This document shows positions 35,094 through 44,825 of a stretch of DNA of 45,744 nucleotides, one piece after another (the first letter of the stretch is position 1; each line of letters begins with the position of its first letter). Under the pieces are notes generated by a model, which was given only the letters and a program-made list of their open reading frames with translations, did not search any database and was not told where the DNA came from. Location of the stretch: NCBI GenBank assembly GCA_023150845.1, contig JAKLKD010000035.1, forward strand, positions 1 through 45,744. Reading direction: 5' to 3'. Source of the DNA: Myxococcota bacterium. Its GTDB lineage: Bacteria; Myxococcota_A; UBA796; CAJQPC01. A program made the translations under genes and the position numbers.

Positions 35094-36188
35094 GTGCGCG
35101 TCATCCCCTCTGCGGCCTGTTTGGCCTCGCTCCTCGTCGCGTCCGGCTGCACCGAGTACAGCGTGAAGGGCTTTGAGGACGGCTCTGGCGGCCTCGACTC
35201 CGAGGTCCTCGGCGAAGACAGCGGCAGCGCGGGCGGCGACGACAGCGGGCCCGACCCCGACGTCATCTACGAGGGCTCGGTCACCGGCCGCGTCTGTGAT
35301 CCCTCCGGTGGGATCTGGATCGTCGGCGCCACGGTCACGCTCTCCGCGGATCTCGACGGTGACGGCGTCGGCGACGTCGTGATCACCACCACGACCGACG
35401 CCGACGGCTACTACACCCTGACCGGCGTGCCCGACGGCACCTGGACCGTGCGTATCGAGAAGGGGAGCTTCTGGACCGAGTTTGAGGTCACCGTCGCGGG
35501 CGGCAACACCGAGACGGCCGAGGCCGAGTGTCTCAGCTCCGAGGACGTCAAGATCGCCGTGGTCACGGGCGCTTACGACTCCATCGAGGTGGTGCTCGAC
35601 AAGCTCGGGATGGAGTACGACCTCATCCAGGGCGAGTTCGGCAACCAGGCCGCGACCTTCCTCAAGGACAGCGCCCGGATGGCCGAGTACGACATCATCT
35701 TCCTCAACTGCGGCATCGCCGAGAACTGGATCGGCGACAAGGCCACCATCGCCGCGAACATCGCCGCGTACACGAAGGACGGCGGCTCGGTCTACACCTC
35801 CGACTGGGCCTACTACTTCTTCGAGGCCGCCTATCCCAACGCCTTGGATTTCCAGGGCGAAGACAAGACCTACGGCTCGGCCTACCTCGGCATGGCCGGC
35901 AAGATCAAGGCGACGGTGCTCGACGCCGACATGCAGGCCGTGATCGGCTCGTCGACGGCGGACCTCAACTACGACCTCGACGCCTGGGCCGTCGTCACCA
36001 CGGCCTCGGCCTCGGCGACGGTGCTCATCGAAGGAGACGCGCGGCTCTGGGGCACGACGGTCAAGAAGTCTCCTTTGGCCGCGGAGATTCGTCCCGGCGG
36101 CCGCATGATCTACACCAGCTTTCACAACGAGCAGCAGTCCACGGTGCACATGGATCTCCTCCTGATGGAGATCATCCTCTCGTTGTAG
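35094..36188 (+). CDS. lipoprotein with carboxypeptidase-regulatory-like and ThuA-like domains
   Basis: A 364-residue lipoprotein: GTG 35094 follows AGGAG by 5 bases and gives the signal peptide CLASLLVASGC. An upstream in-frame ATG at 35034 would hide the signal, so it is rejected. After an acidic Gly/Asp/Ser linker comes a beta domain (about residues 60-130; GSVTGRVCDPSGG, TDADGYYTLTGVPDGTW) of the carboxypeptidase-regulatory type. Next is a Rossmann-like region (KIAVVTGAYDSIEVVLDKLG, YDIIFLNCGIAE, GGSVYTSDWAYYFF) that ends GGRMIYTSFHNEQQ, like ThuA/glutaminase-like proteins. No catalytic Cys-His pair is evident, so a binding role is likely. Confidence 0.82.
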   Translation: MRVIPSAACLASLLVASGCTEYSVKGFEDGSGGLDSEVLGEDSGSAGGDDSGPDPDVIYEGSVTGRVCDPSGGIWIVGATVTLSADLDGDGVGDVVITTTTDADGYYTLTGVPDGTWTVRIEKGSFWTEFEVTVAGGNTETAEAECLSSEDVKIAVVTGAYDSIEVVLDKLGMEYDLIQGEFGNQAATFLKDSARMAEYDIIFLNCGIAENWIGDKATIAANIAAYTKDGGSVYTSDWAYYFFEAAYPNALDFQGEDKTYGSAYLGMAGKIKATVLDADMQAVIGSSTADLNYDLDAWAVVTTASASATVLIEGDARLWGTTVKKSPLAAEIRPGGRMIYTSFHNEQQSTVHMDLLLMEIILSL

Positions 36189-36219
36189 AGCGCGCGGCCC
36201 CCTCGGGCCCGGAGATTGG

Positions 36220-36621
36220 ATGTCTGAGAAACGTTCGCGGCGCGCCGCTGAGGTCTTCCACAGCGAGCTCGCCCGGCTGATCCGCGAGGAGGTCAAAGAC
36301 CCTCGCCTGACCCGCTTGTCCATCACCCACGTCAAGGTCGCCGACGGCCTGCGCCACGCGACGGTCTTCGTGACCCCGCTCGGCGGCGAAGGCGATGGCA
36401 AACGAATCCTCAAGGGCCTCGTGAGCGCGAGCCCGCTCCTGCGGCGGCGCCTCGGCCAGCTCCTGCGCCTCAAGTCCACGCCCGCGCTGAGCTTTGTCCT
36501 CGACGAGGGCATCTCCGACGCCGTGCGCATCACGAGCCTGCTCAACCAGATTCACGACGACGTCCCCTCGGGGCGGGACGACGCCGCGCCTGCCGCGGCT
36601 GACGAAGGGCACGAAGAATGA
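36220..36621 (+). CDS. rbfA: 30S ribosome-binding factor A
   Basis: A 133-residue cytosolic KH-like protein needed for late maturation of 16S rRNA and the small subunit. The start SEKRSRRAAEVFHSELARLI and EEVKDPRLTRLSITHVKV are typical. HATVFVTPLGGEGD and RRRLGQLLRLKSTPALSFVLD (split here by eye) follow the family order. The tail is Asp/Ala/Glu-rich. It overlaps truB by 4 bases (ATGA), matching the usual rbfA-truB-rpsO-pnp order. GGAG precedes the ATG. Confidence 0.93.
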   Translation: MSEKRSRRAAEVFHSELARLIREEVKDPRLTRLSITHVKVADGLRHATVFVTPLGGEGDGKRILKGLVSASPLLRRRLGQLLRLKSTPALSFVLDEGISDAVRITSLLNQIHDDVPSGRDDAAPAAADEGHEE

Positions 36622-37553
36622 TCTCTGGCTTTATGGTGGTCGACAAGCCCCCGGCGGTCACCTCCCATGACATCGTCGCGATGGTGCGCGCCGTGACCGG
36701 CGTCGAGAAGGTCGGCCACACCGGCACCCTCGACCCCTTCGCGACGGGCGTCTTGCCCCTCGCGCTGGGCGCGGCGACCCGCTTCATCCGCTTCTTGGAC
36801 GAGAACCTCAAGGTCTACGACGCCACGGTGAAGCTCGGCGCGTCCACGACGACCGGCGACCCCGAGGGCAGCGTGCTCCGCGAGGCGCCCGTGCCGAGCC
36901 TGGACGGCGTCGAGGCCCTGCTCAAGTCCTTCATCGGCGAGCGGATGCAGACGCCCCCGGCCTACTCCGCGGTGAAGGTCGAGGGCGTGCCCCTCTACAA
37001 GTACGCCCGTCGAGGGGAGGTGAAGGAGGTCGCCGCGCGGCCCATCCGCATCTTCGACATGCGGCTGATGGAGACCGGCCCCGACTGGCTGCGCGTCGAG
37101 ATTCACTGCACCCGGGGCACCTACGCCCGCGTGCTCGCCGACGAGATCGGCGAGGCCTTGGGCAGCGCCGGGCACCTCTCCGCGCTGCGCCGCCTGCGCT
37201 CGGGCGTCTTCACCTTAGAGAACGCGCTCACCTTGCCGACGCTCTCCGAGGCCGTCGCCGGGACCGACGACTGGGCCCGGGCGCTGCGCGGCGGCAAACA
37301 CCAGCGCAAAGAGGACCGCGTGCCTTGGCGTCCCCGGGCCGACGTCGCCCGGGCCCTCGCGCCGCGGGTGGTGTCGTTGGAGACCGCGCTCTCGCACATC
37401 CCCGCCGTCGAGCTGGGCATGTCCCCGGCGGAGCGCGGGCGGCGTGTTGATCGGCGTCGCCGAGCGCCTGGCCGGGGTCACGAAGCTCGTCCGGGTGGGC
37501 GGCTGAGCGTCTCCGCGCCCCGCCAGATTGACTACGCTCCCGCGCCGCGCTAA
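36618..37553 (+). CDS. truB: tRNA pseudouridine(55) synthase, C-terminus frameshifted
   Basis: Makes pseudouridine 55 in the T-loop of tRNAs. The catalytic Asp39 is in [15 protein letters not shown], and [19 protein letters not shown] and [20 protein letters not shown] are conserved landmarks, so the catalytic domain is intact. After [10 protein letters not shown] (about residue 273) this frame becomes Arg-rich and unlike TruB. The next frame, from 37438, reads [20 protein letters not shown] and stops at 37504-37506, which looks like a TruB end. An extra base near 37437, in the cell or in the assembly, would explain this. The tail after that point is thus unlikely to be native. Confidence 0.9.
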   Translation: MISGFMVVDKPPAVTSHDIVAMVRAVTGVEKVGHTGTLDPFATGVLPLALGAATRFIRFLDENLKVYDATVKLGASTTTGDPEGSVLREAPVPSLDGVEALLKSFIGERMQTPPAYSAVKVEGVPLYKYARRGEVKEVAARPIRIFDMRLMETGPDWLRVEIHCTRGTYARVLADEIGEALGSAGHLSALRRLRSGVFTLENALTLPTLSEAVAGTDDWARALRGGKHQRKEDRVPWRPRADVARALAPRVVSLETALSHIPAVELGMSPAERGRRVDRRRRAPGRGHEARPGGRLSVSAPRQIDYAPAPR

Positions 37554-37666
37554 GTGGGCGCTCCACTCAGGGTCATCATCGCTCTTCGGATCCTGTGGCT
37601 GGGCGGTACGAGGTCTTGACCCTGTACTTCGGCGCCAGACCACCCGCTGCGGGACACCGACTCACC

Positions 37667-37680
37667 GCCCCGATTGGGGC
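37667..37680 (+). promoter_or_regulatory. small hairpin in the rpsO leader
   Basis: GCCCC (37667-37671) pairs with GGGGC (37676-37680) over the loop GATT, ending 3 bases before the AGGA ribosome site of rpsO. S15 commonly represses its own mRNA through leader structures. A role here is inference. Confidence 0.3.
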
Positions 37681-37693
37681 CTCAGGACACGTC

Positions 37694-37966
37694 ATGGCGC
37701 TTCACAAGGACAAGACCGCCGAGATCATCGCCAACTTCGCCCGCGGCGAAGGCGACACCGGCTCCCCCGAGGTTCAGATCGCGCTCCTCACCGCGCGCAT
37801 CGAGCACCTCACCACCGAGCACTTCAACACCCACCGCAAGGACTTCCACTCCAAGCGTGGCCTGCTGAAGCTCGTCGGCCAGCGCCGCCGCCTCCTGCGG
37901 TACCTCAAGGCGAACGACGAGGGCCGCTACCAAGCGCTCATCGCCAAGCTTGGTCTCCGCCGCTGA
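37694..37966 (+). CDS. rpsO: 30S ribosomal protein S15
   Basis: 90 residues, the normal length. It binds 16S rRNA in the central domain early in small-subunit assembly. Landmarks: [55 protein letters not shown] and [23 protein letters not shown] 37694 is chosen because S15 begins there and AGGA precedes; the open frame 33 codons upstream is leader. A strong intrinsic terminator follows 5 bases after the stop codon, so read-through into pnp would be limited. Confidence 0.97.
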   Translation: MALHKDKTAEIIANFARGEGDTGSPEVQIALLTARIEHLTTEHFNTHRKDFHSKRGLLKLVGQRRRLLRYLKANDEGRYQALIAKLGLRR

Positions 37967-37971
37967 GGCCC

Positions 37972-38002
37972 AAAGGGCCGGGGGAACTCCTCCGGCCCTT
38001 TT
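37972..38002 (+). terminator. strong intrinsic terminator after rpsO
   Basis: AAAGGGCCGG (37972-37981) pairs perfectly with CCGGCCCTTT (37992-38001) over a 10-base loop, with an A-run before and TTTT at the end. It would separate rpsO from pnp. The remaining bases to pnp (38003-38166) hold no gene; the last 55 are unusually A-rich and probably form the pnp leader or promoter. Confidence 0.85.
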
Positions 38003-38166
38003 CGCGTCTCCGGGCGCGAATCATTCGGCCATGCCGGGTTTCGTCGCCCTCCGTCGATTGAGCGGTCCCCGCTCTGCCGACGAAGGCCCACGGGATCCGC
38101 GCCCGGCCACACCATCAAGACTTTACAAACGCCAGAAAAGCAAAAAAGCGACAAAAGAGAGAACTC

Positions 38167-40287
38167 ATGCACGGTGTCACTGAACACTCCGTCTCCGTCC
38201 AAGTCGGCGGCCAGACCATCACCTTCACCACGGGCAAGTACGCCAAGCAGGCCTCGGGCGCCGTGGTCGCCAGCGTCGGCGACAGCTCCGTCTTGTGTAC
38301 GGCGGTCTGCACGGCCAAGGCGGGCCCCTTCGACTTCTTGCCCCTGACCGTGGACTACCAAGACCGCGACGGCTCGCGGGGCGTCATCCCCGGCGGCTTC
38401 CTTAAGCGTGAGGGCCGCGGCAATGAGCGCACGACGCTCATCTCCCGCCTCATCGACCGACCTATCCGCCCCCTCTTCCCCAAACACTTCCGCTGTGACA
38501 CCCAGGTCATCGCCACGGTGCTCAGCTACGACCCCAACCACGAGACCGACTGGCTGAGCCTCTGCGGCTCCTCCGCGGCCCTGCACGTCTCCGACGCGCC
38601 GATGGCCGAGGCCTGCGCGGGCGTCCGCGTCTGCCAGATCGACGGCCAGCTCGTCGTGAACCCCGACCTCGAGGGCCGTGGCAAGGCCACCCTGAACATC
38701 GTCGTCGCGGGCACCGCCGACGCCATCATCATGGTCGAGGGCGGCGCGCACGAGGTCTCTGAGGAGGTCATGCTCGACGCCTTGGACCTCGGCCACGAGG
38801 CCATCAAGACCATCATCGGCGGCATCAACCAGCTCCGTGAGCTCGCCGGTCGCCCCAAGCGGGTGGTCGAGGCCCCCGCCGGCATCCCCGAGCACATCAC
38901 CGCCGCCGTCGCCACCAAGAAGGGGGCCGTCGAGGCCGCCTTGTCGGTGACGGGCAAGGCCGCTCGCCGCGAGGCCTTCAAGGCCGTCAGCGAGTCCATC
39001 AAGGCCGACCTTACCGCGAGCCTCGCCGGGGCCGCTGACCTCGACGCCCAGCTCAAGCAGGCCGAGGCCGCCTTGGAGAAGCTCTCCACCAAGGTGATGC
39101 GCCAGCGCGTCATCAAGGAGAACGTGCGCATCGACGGCCGCGCCTCGGACAAGATCCGCCCGATCTGGAGCGAGGTCGGCGTCGCCCCCCGCGCCCACGG
39201 CTCGGCGGTCTTCACCCGCGGCGAGACCCAGGCCTTCGTGACCGCCGCCTTGGGCACCGAGCGCGACAACCAGCGCATCGACTGGCCCGGCGCGACGGAG
39301 CCCGTCCGCAACTGGATGTTGACCTACAACTTCCCCCCGTTCTGCACGGGTGAGGCCCAGGCCCTGCGCGCCCCCAAGCGCCGCGAGGTCGGCCACGGCG
39401 CCTTGGCGCACCGCGCGCTCGAGGCCGTGCTCCCCAAGTTTGAGGCCTTCCCCTACGTGCTGCGCTGCTCCTCCGACGTCTTGGAGTCCAACGGCTCCTC
39501 GTCGATGGCGACGGTCTGCGGCTCGACCTTGGCCCTGATGGACGCGGGCGTGCCGATCAAGGCCCCCGTGGCCGGCATCGCCATGGGCCTCATCAAGGAA
39601 GGCGACGAGTTCGCCGTGCTCTCCGACATCCTCGGCGACGAGGACCACCTCGGCGACATGGACTTTAAGGTCACCGGCACGGCGGCGGGCATCACCGCCT
39701 TCCAGATGGACTGTAAGGTGCGCGGCGTCCCCCGGGCCGTGATGAGCAAGGCGCTCAACCAGGCCAAGGACGGTCGTGTTCACATCCTCAACGAGATGAC
39801 CTCGGTCATCCCGGCGCCCCGCGCGGAGCTCTCCGCCCACGCCCCGCGCATCACGACCATCCAGATCAAGACCGACAAGATCCGCGACATCATCGGGCCC
39901 GGAGGCAAGGTGATCCGCGGGATCCAGGACAAGACTGGCACCACGCTGAACATCGACGACTCCGGCAAGATCATGATCGCCGCGACGAGCCAAGAGGCCA
40001 CGGCCAAGGCCATCGCGATGATCCGTGAGCTCACCCAAGAGGCCGAGATCGGCAAGCTCTACATGGGCGTCGTCAAGCGTATCGTGGACTTCGGCGCCTT
40101 CGTCGAGATCTTCCCCGGCACCGACGGCCTCATCCACATCAGCCACCTCGCCAAGGAGCGCGTTGAGCGCGTCACCGACGTGGTGAGCGAGGGTGATGAG
40201 GTGCTCGTCCGCGTCATCGACGTAGACAAGGCCGGCAAGATCCGCCTGTCCCGCAAGGAGGCCCTCGACGCCTCCATGGACTTCTGA
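38167..40287 (+). CDS. pnp: polyribonucleotide nucleotidyltransferase (PNPase)
   Basis: A 706-residue 3'-5' phosphorolytic exoribonuclease, a degradosome component in many bacteria. Two RNase PH domains flank a helical linker; the first has VDYQDRDGSRGVIPGGFLKR, the second the active-site run LGDEDHLGDMDFKVTGT with its catalytic Asp residues. A KH domain (IIGPGGKVIRGIQDKTG, about 575-610) and an S1 domain (MGVVKRIVDFGAFVEIFPG, about 635-700) bind RNA. Length and order are normal. The ATG is preceded by GAGAGAA in an A-rich leader that could be a target for autoregulation by RNase III/PNPase, as known in E. coli. Confidence 0.97.
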   Translation: MHGVTEHSVSVQVGGQTITFTTGKYAKQASGAVVASVGDSSVLCTAVCTAKAGPFDFLPLTVDYQDRDGSRGVIPGGFLKREGRGNERTTLISRLIDRPIRPLFPKHFRCDTQVIATVLSYDPNHETDWLSLCGSSAALHVSDAPMAEACAGVRVCQIDGQLVVNPDLEGRGKATLNIVVAGTADAIIMVEGGAHEVSEEVMLDALDLGHEAIKTIIGGINQLRELAGRPKRVVEAPAGIPEHITAAVATKKGAVEAALSVTGKAARREAFKAVSESIKADLTASLAGAADLDAQLKQAEAALEKLSTKVMRQRVIKENVRIDGRASDKIRPIWSEVGVAPRAHGSAVFTRGETQAFVTAALGTERDNQRIDWPGATEPVRNWMLTYNFPPFCTGEAQALRAPKRREVGHGALAHRALEAVLPKFEAFPYVLRCSSDVLESNGSSSMATVCGSTLALMDAGVPIKAPVAGIAMGLIKEGDEFAVLSDILGDEDHLGDMDFKVTGTAAGITAFQMDCKVRGVPRAVMSKALNQAKDGRVHILNEMTSVIPAPRAELSAHAPRITTIQIKTDKIRDIIGPGGKVIRGIQDKTGTTLNIDDSGKIMIAATSQEATAKAIAMIRELTQEAEIGKLYMGVVKRIVDFGAFVEIFPGTDGLIHISHLAKERVERVTDVVSEGDEVLVRVIDVDKAGKIRLSRKEALDASMDF

Positions 40288-40316
40288 TCCATCGCCGAGC
40301 TGGACTCGTGACGGGC

Positions 40317-40354
40317 ACGCGTCGGGGAGCTTCTCCCCGGCGCGTGTCGCGTTT
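40317..40354 (+). terminator. intrinsic-type terminator after pnp
   Basis: ACGCGTCGGGGAG (40317-40329) pairs with CTCCCCGGCGCGT (40333-40345) over a 3-base loop; 13 pairs with one G-T wobble. GTCGC then TTTT follow. It ends the pnp transcript 30 bases after its stop. The dut gene starts 33 bases later. Confidence 0.75.
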
Positions 40355-40386
40355 TGGGTGAAGCTGTCTTCTGAGAGGAGCCCCTC

Positions 40387-40860
40387 GTGCCCAGCGCTGA
40401 CGCCGTGACCTTGCCCGTGGTGCGCTTGCCCCACGCCGCGGAGCTCCAGCTCCCGTCCTACGCCACCGAAGGCGCCGCGGGCCTCGACCTTCGCGCCGCG
40501 GTCACCGATCCGCTCACCTTGGCCCCAGGCGCGCGGGCCTTGGTGCCGACCGGGCTCATCTTGCACATCCCCGATGGCTTTGAGGGGCAGATCCGCGCCC
40601 GCTCCGGCCTCGCCTACAAACACGGCGTCACCGTGCTCAACGGGCCGGGCACCATCGACTCTGACTACCGGGGCGAGGTGAAGGTGCTGCTCGTGAACCT
40701 CGGGGCTGAGCCCTTCACCGTCGCCCGGGGTGACCGCGTGGCCCAGCTCGTGCTGGCCCGCTACGCCCAGGCCAGCCTCGTCGTGCTCGACCCGCAGGAC
40801 GACACGACACAAAAAACCGCCCGGGGCGCGGGCGGTTTTGGCTCGACGGGCCTCGGCTGA
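40387..40860 (+). CDS. dut: deoxyuridine 5'-triphosphate nucleotidohydrolase (dUTPase)
   Basis: 157 residues; hydrolyses dUTP to dUMP, keeping uracil out of DNA and supplying thymidylate synthesis. All five motifs of the trimeric family are seen: AGLDLRA (I), [11 protein letters not shown] (II), [11 protein letters not shown] with the catalytic Asp (III), [10 protein letters not shown] (IV) and the Gly-rich arm [10 protein letters not shown] (V). The GTG start follows AGAGGAG closely. The DNA of motif V lies inside a perfect 10-bp terminator hairpin. Confidence 0.95.
   Translation: MPSADAVTLPVVRLPHAAELQLPSYATEGAAGLDLRAAVTDPLTLAPGARALVPTGLILHIPDGFEGQIRARSGLAYKHGVTVLNGPGTIDSDYRGEVKVLLVNLGAEPFTVARGDRVAQLVLARYAQASLVVLDPQDDTTQKTARGAGGFGSTGLG
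40813..40839. terminator. bidirectional intrinsic terminator inside dut
   Basis: AAAACCGCCC (40813-40822) and GGGCGGTTTT (40830-40839) form a perfect 10-bp stem over 7 bases, with A- and T-runs on both sides. It ends 21 bases before the end of dut and can serve dut and the convergent Cys-rich lipoprotein gene. Confidence 0.75.
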
Positions 40861-40895
40861 GGTTCACCCCGGCTGAGGCTCCCCCAGGCTGAGCC

Positions 40896-41537
40896 TCAGA
40901 GGTAGCCGTTCTCTTTGTACCAGCCGCAGTCGCCGTAACACACGTTGCCGACGGTGCCCTGGAGGCAGGTGAAGCCCGCGGGGCAGGGGTCGTCATCCGT
41001 CGGACGGCAGGTGTTGAGGCAGTAGTCCTGGTGGCAGTACATCACGTTGTCGGTGAAGAGGTCGCAGAACCACCCGGCCTCGCAGTCGGCGTCGCGGCGG
41101 CAGGTGTCGCCGATGGTCGTGACCTCACAGCTCGTGCCGCCGGGACAGGTGTTCGAGAACGAGCCGACGTCGCAGGTCTTCGCGCAGACGGGCTGGTCGG
41201 GGGCGAAGCAGTCTCCGGTGACGGAGTCGCAGAACTCACCCACGGGGCAGTCGAGCTCCGTGGTGCGGCAGGCCGCCTCGGTGCAGGTGCGGGTCTGGGT
41301 GTTGCAGGCCTCGCCCGCCATGCAGTCATCGGCGGTGAGGCAGCCGTCGGTGCAGCGGAAGGAGCGGGGGTCACAGAACTGCTGCACACCACACTGGGTC
41401 GAGTCCGTACACTCCGCGGCGCGGCAGGCCTGCTCGTAGCAGACGAAGCCGGGCTCACACATCGTGTTGTCCAGACACTCAGCGTTGGGGGTCTTGACGC
41501 AGCCCGCGAGGAGCAGAGCGGTGAGGACACGAATCAC
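40896..41537 (-). CDS. Cys-rich lipoprotein
   Basis: A 213-residue lipoprotein: MIRVLTALLLAGC holds the signal and lipobox, Cys13 being anchored. The mature part has over 30 Cys in repeating short motifs (ECLDNTMCEPGFVCYEQAC; CGVQQFCDPRSFRC; ACNTQTRTC; DCEAGWFCDL), about 35-40 residues per unit. They look like EGF/EB- or Dickkopf-like disulphide modules typical of myxobacterial surface proteins. Function is unknown; binding or adhesion is the likely guess. Its ATG overlaps the VWA lipoprotein stop (ATGA), so the two are co-translated. Confidence 0.83.
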   Translation of the reverse strand: MIRVLTALLLAGCVKTPNAECLDNTMCEPGFVCYEQACRAAECTDSTQCGVQQFCDPRSFRCTDGCLTADDCMAGEACNTQTRTCTEAACRTTELDCPVGEFCDSVTGDCFAPDQPVCAKTCDVGSFSNTCPGGTSCEVTTIGDTCRRDADCEAGWFCDLFTDNVMYCHQDYCLNTCRPTDDDPCPAGFTCLQGTVGNVCYGDCGWYKENGYL

Positions 41538-42535
41538 TGGGCGCTCCCGGTGTCTTCAGTGGTGGAGCCGGAGCAGAAGCTCGCCGGGTCGCCGTCGCCG
41601 AAGTCGTAGCGGATGGCGATCTGCGAGGACGGGCCGGGGAGCTGGTCACGCTCAAAGACCACGGCGGGGAGGGCGGGGCCCTCGTCCTGCTCGACCAAGG
41701 TGTAGGTCCAGGCGCCCTCCTCACAGGGGAGCAGCGTGTCGTTCACGCTGACCTCCAGGGAGCCGGGGCTCGGCATGTCGGAGAGGTAGAAGGTGTCCAT
41801 CAGCCGGGAGGCGTTCAGCGACAGCTCGGTGATGATGTCGGAGAAAGAGTCAGCGCAGATGCTGCCGGAGACGCCGTTCGACTGCGCGGCGACGTCGAGG
41901 TAACGGTCGCCCCGGGAGCTGCCGGCCTGGGCGGCGGCGGTGCACTCCTTCACGTTCGTGACGACGAGGGCCGAGGCGTTGAACACGGCGCGGTCGCGGG
42001 AGTCCTTGATGTCGCGGAGCTGGTTGACGTAGTCCGCCGTCGGGAAGGGCGAGGCGTCCTCCTCGTCGGAGACAAAGAGCACGCTGAGGCTCGCGGAGTC
42101 CCGGATGAACCCGGCGTTCGTCGTGGAGACCCGGGGCTCAGTGAGCGCCATGTACGCCGCGTGGAGCCCCATCTCGTTGCCCGAGCCCGCCGTGCCGACG
42201 CTGACGATGTCGCTGAAGACCTCGGAGGCGTTCTCGGTCTCGGTGGTGATGATGTCGCCGAGGATGTTGCCCGCGGACTCCGCCATCACGTCCGTGGTGA
42301 TCACGCCGATGTGGTAATCGACGTTGGCGTCGGTGAAGAAGCTGATGAACTCCTCAAAGTTTGTCGAGAGCTTCGACTGGTAGGGCCCCATCGAGCAGGA
42401 GTCATCGACGACAAGGAGGATGTCGACCTCGCTGGACGGATCCTGGTAGAAGACGTCCGCCCCGTCACGCACGATGACCGTGTAGTCTGAGCAGCCAGCG
42501 GCGATGAGGAAGGCTGATGCGAGCGGAAGGCGCAT
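41534..42535 (-). CDS. von Willebrand factor A-domain lipoprotein
   Basis: A 333-residue lipoprotein (LASAFLIAAGC lipobox). The VWA domain fills about residues 37-235: strand ILLVVDDSCSMG carries the metal-ion-dependent adhesion site (DxSxS), followed by the TTD and the second acidic part VLFVSDEEDASPF. Members bind metal and protein ligands at the cell surface. The C-terminal 95 residues form a small beta-rich domain (FYLSDMPSPGSLEVSVND) ending in ATG overlap with the Cys-rich gene. The promoter must lie in the 73 bases shared with the divergent TPR gene. Confidence 0.87.
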   Translation of the reverse strand: MRLPLASAFLIAAGCSDYTVIVRDGADVFYQDPSSEVDILLVVDDSCSMGPYQSKLSTNFEEFISFFTDANVDYHIGVITTDVMAESAGNILGDIITTETENASEVFSDIVSVGTAGSGNEMGLHAAYMALTEPRVSTTNAGFIRDSASLSVLFVSDEEDASPFPTADYVNQLRDIKDSRDRAVFNASALVVTNVKECTAAAQAGSSRGDRYLDVAAQSNGVSGSICADSFSDIITELSLNASRLMDTFYLSDMPSPGSLEVSVNDTLLPCEEGAWTYTLVEQDEGPALPAVVFERDQLPGPSSQIAIRYDFGDGDPASFCSGSTTEDTGSAQ

Positions 42536-42611
42536 GGAGGCACTCCAGTGAGCACACGAGAAATAGCAGAATGCCCCAGGCTCTTCTTGGCGTCAAGCCA
42601 GCGGCGCTGTG

Positions 42612-43121
42612 ATGTCACGCTGGGCTGATCCGCGTCTTCGGCGGGCGGAGCGACTGCTCACGCGCGGGCTCGGCGCCCTCGGTCGGCTCTGGGGGCGCCC
42701 CGACGAGCCCCAGCTCAATCGGCTCACCGGGCGTGACAAAGGCGGGGAGGGGAGCGCCGCCCCGACGGTCTACACGGCCTTAGCCGCCGGGCGCCGCGCC
42801 CTCGCCGACGGTCGGCTCGGCGAGGCCCTCTTCCAGTTTGACCTCGCCACTCGCCTTGACCCCGAGGAGCCCTGGGCTTGGCATGGCCGTGGTGACGCCC
42901 TGCAGCTCGGCGGGGGCTACAACGACGCCTTGGCGGCTTACGAGCGGGCGCTGGGCCTCAACCCCTCGCTGGCCCTGGCCCACAACGGCCGCGGCAACGC
43001 GCTCATGGGGCTCGGCCGCCGGGACGAGGCCATCTCGGCCTGGCGGGAGGCCCTGCGCCTTGACCCCGAGGCCCCCTGGCCCAAGGCCTCCCTCGCCCAG
43101 ATTGGTGAGAACAGCCGCTGA
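42612..43121 (+). CDS. small TPR protein
   Basis: A 169-residue cytosolic protein with no signal. The N-terminal 50 residues are basic (RWADPRLRRAERLLTRGLGA). Three TPR units follow: AGRRALADGRLGEALFQFDL, GDALQLGGGYNDALAAYERA and GNALMGLGRRDEAISAWREA, each with the WxxxG-type pattern and ending LDP or LNP. TPRs mediate protein binding; the partner is unknown. GTG 42609 is an alternative start. It ends 66 bases before ffh, which may be co-transcribed. Confidence 0.8.
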   Translation: MSRWADPRLRRAERLLTRGLGALGRLWGRPDEPQLNRLTGRDKGGEGSAAPTVYTALAAGRRALADGRLGEALFQFDLATRLDPEEPWAWHGRGDALQLGGGYNDALAAYERALGLNPSLALAHNGRGNALMGLGRRDEAISAWREALRLDPEAPWPKASLAQIGENSR

Positions 43122-43149
43122 TTGGGGTGTGTCAGCCGCCGAGGGCGCG

Positions 43150-43155
43150 TTAAGG
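43150..43155 (+). promoter_or_regulatory. candidate -10 (TTAAGG) before ffh
   Basis: TTAAGG lies 32 nt before the ffh ATG. The same hexamer lies 27 nt before proS (minus strand, 15228-15233). Myxococcus vegetative promoters can have a TAAGGG -10. No good -35 was found. Confidence 0.25.
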
Positions 43156-43187
43156 GGCGAGGGCCGTCATCTCAGGAGACCTCCGCG

Positions 43188-44789
<1,602 letters not shown>

Positions 44790-44798
44790 CGCGCCGCC

Positions 44799-44819
44799 GG
44801 GGCCTCACGCCGAGGCCCC
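44799..44819. terminator. hairpin between ffh and the DUF4340 gene
   Basis: GGGGCCTC (44799-44806) pairs with GAGGCCCC (44812-44819) over 5 bases. It lies between two convergent stop codons and could end both transcripts. No U-run is present. Confidence 0.5.
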
Positions 44820-44825
44820 AGGGGC

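Noticed and set aside
37927-40812. 961-codon minus-strand frame opposite pnp and dut
   Set aside because: Shadow of two conserved genes; no domain and it crosses both strong terminators.
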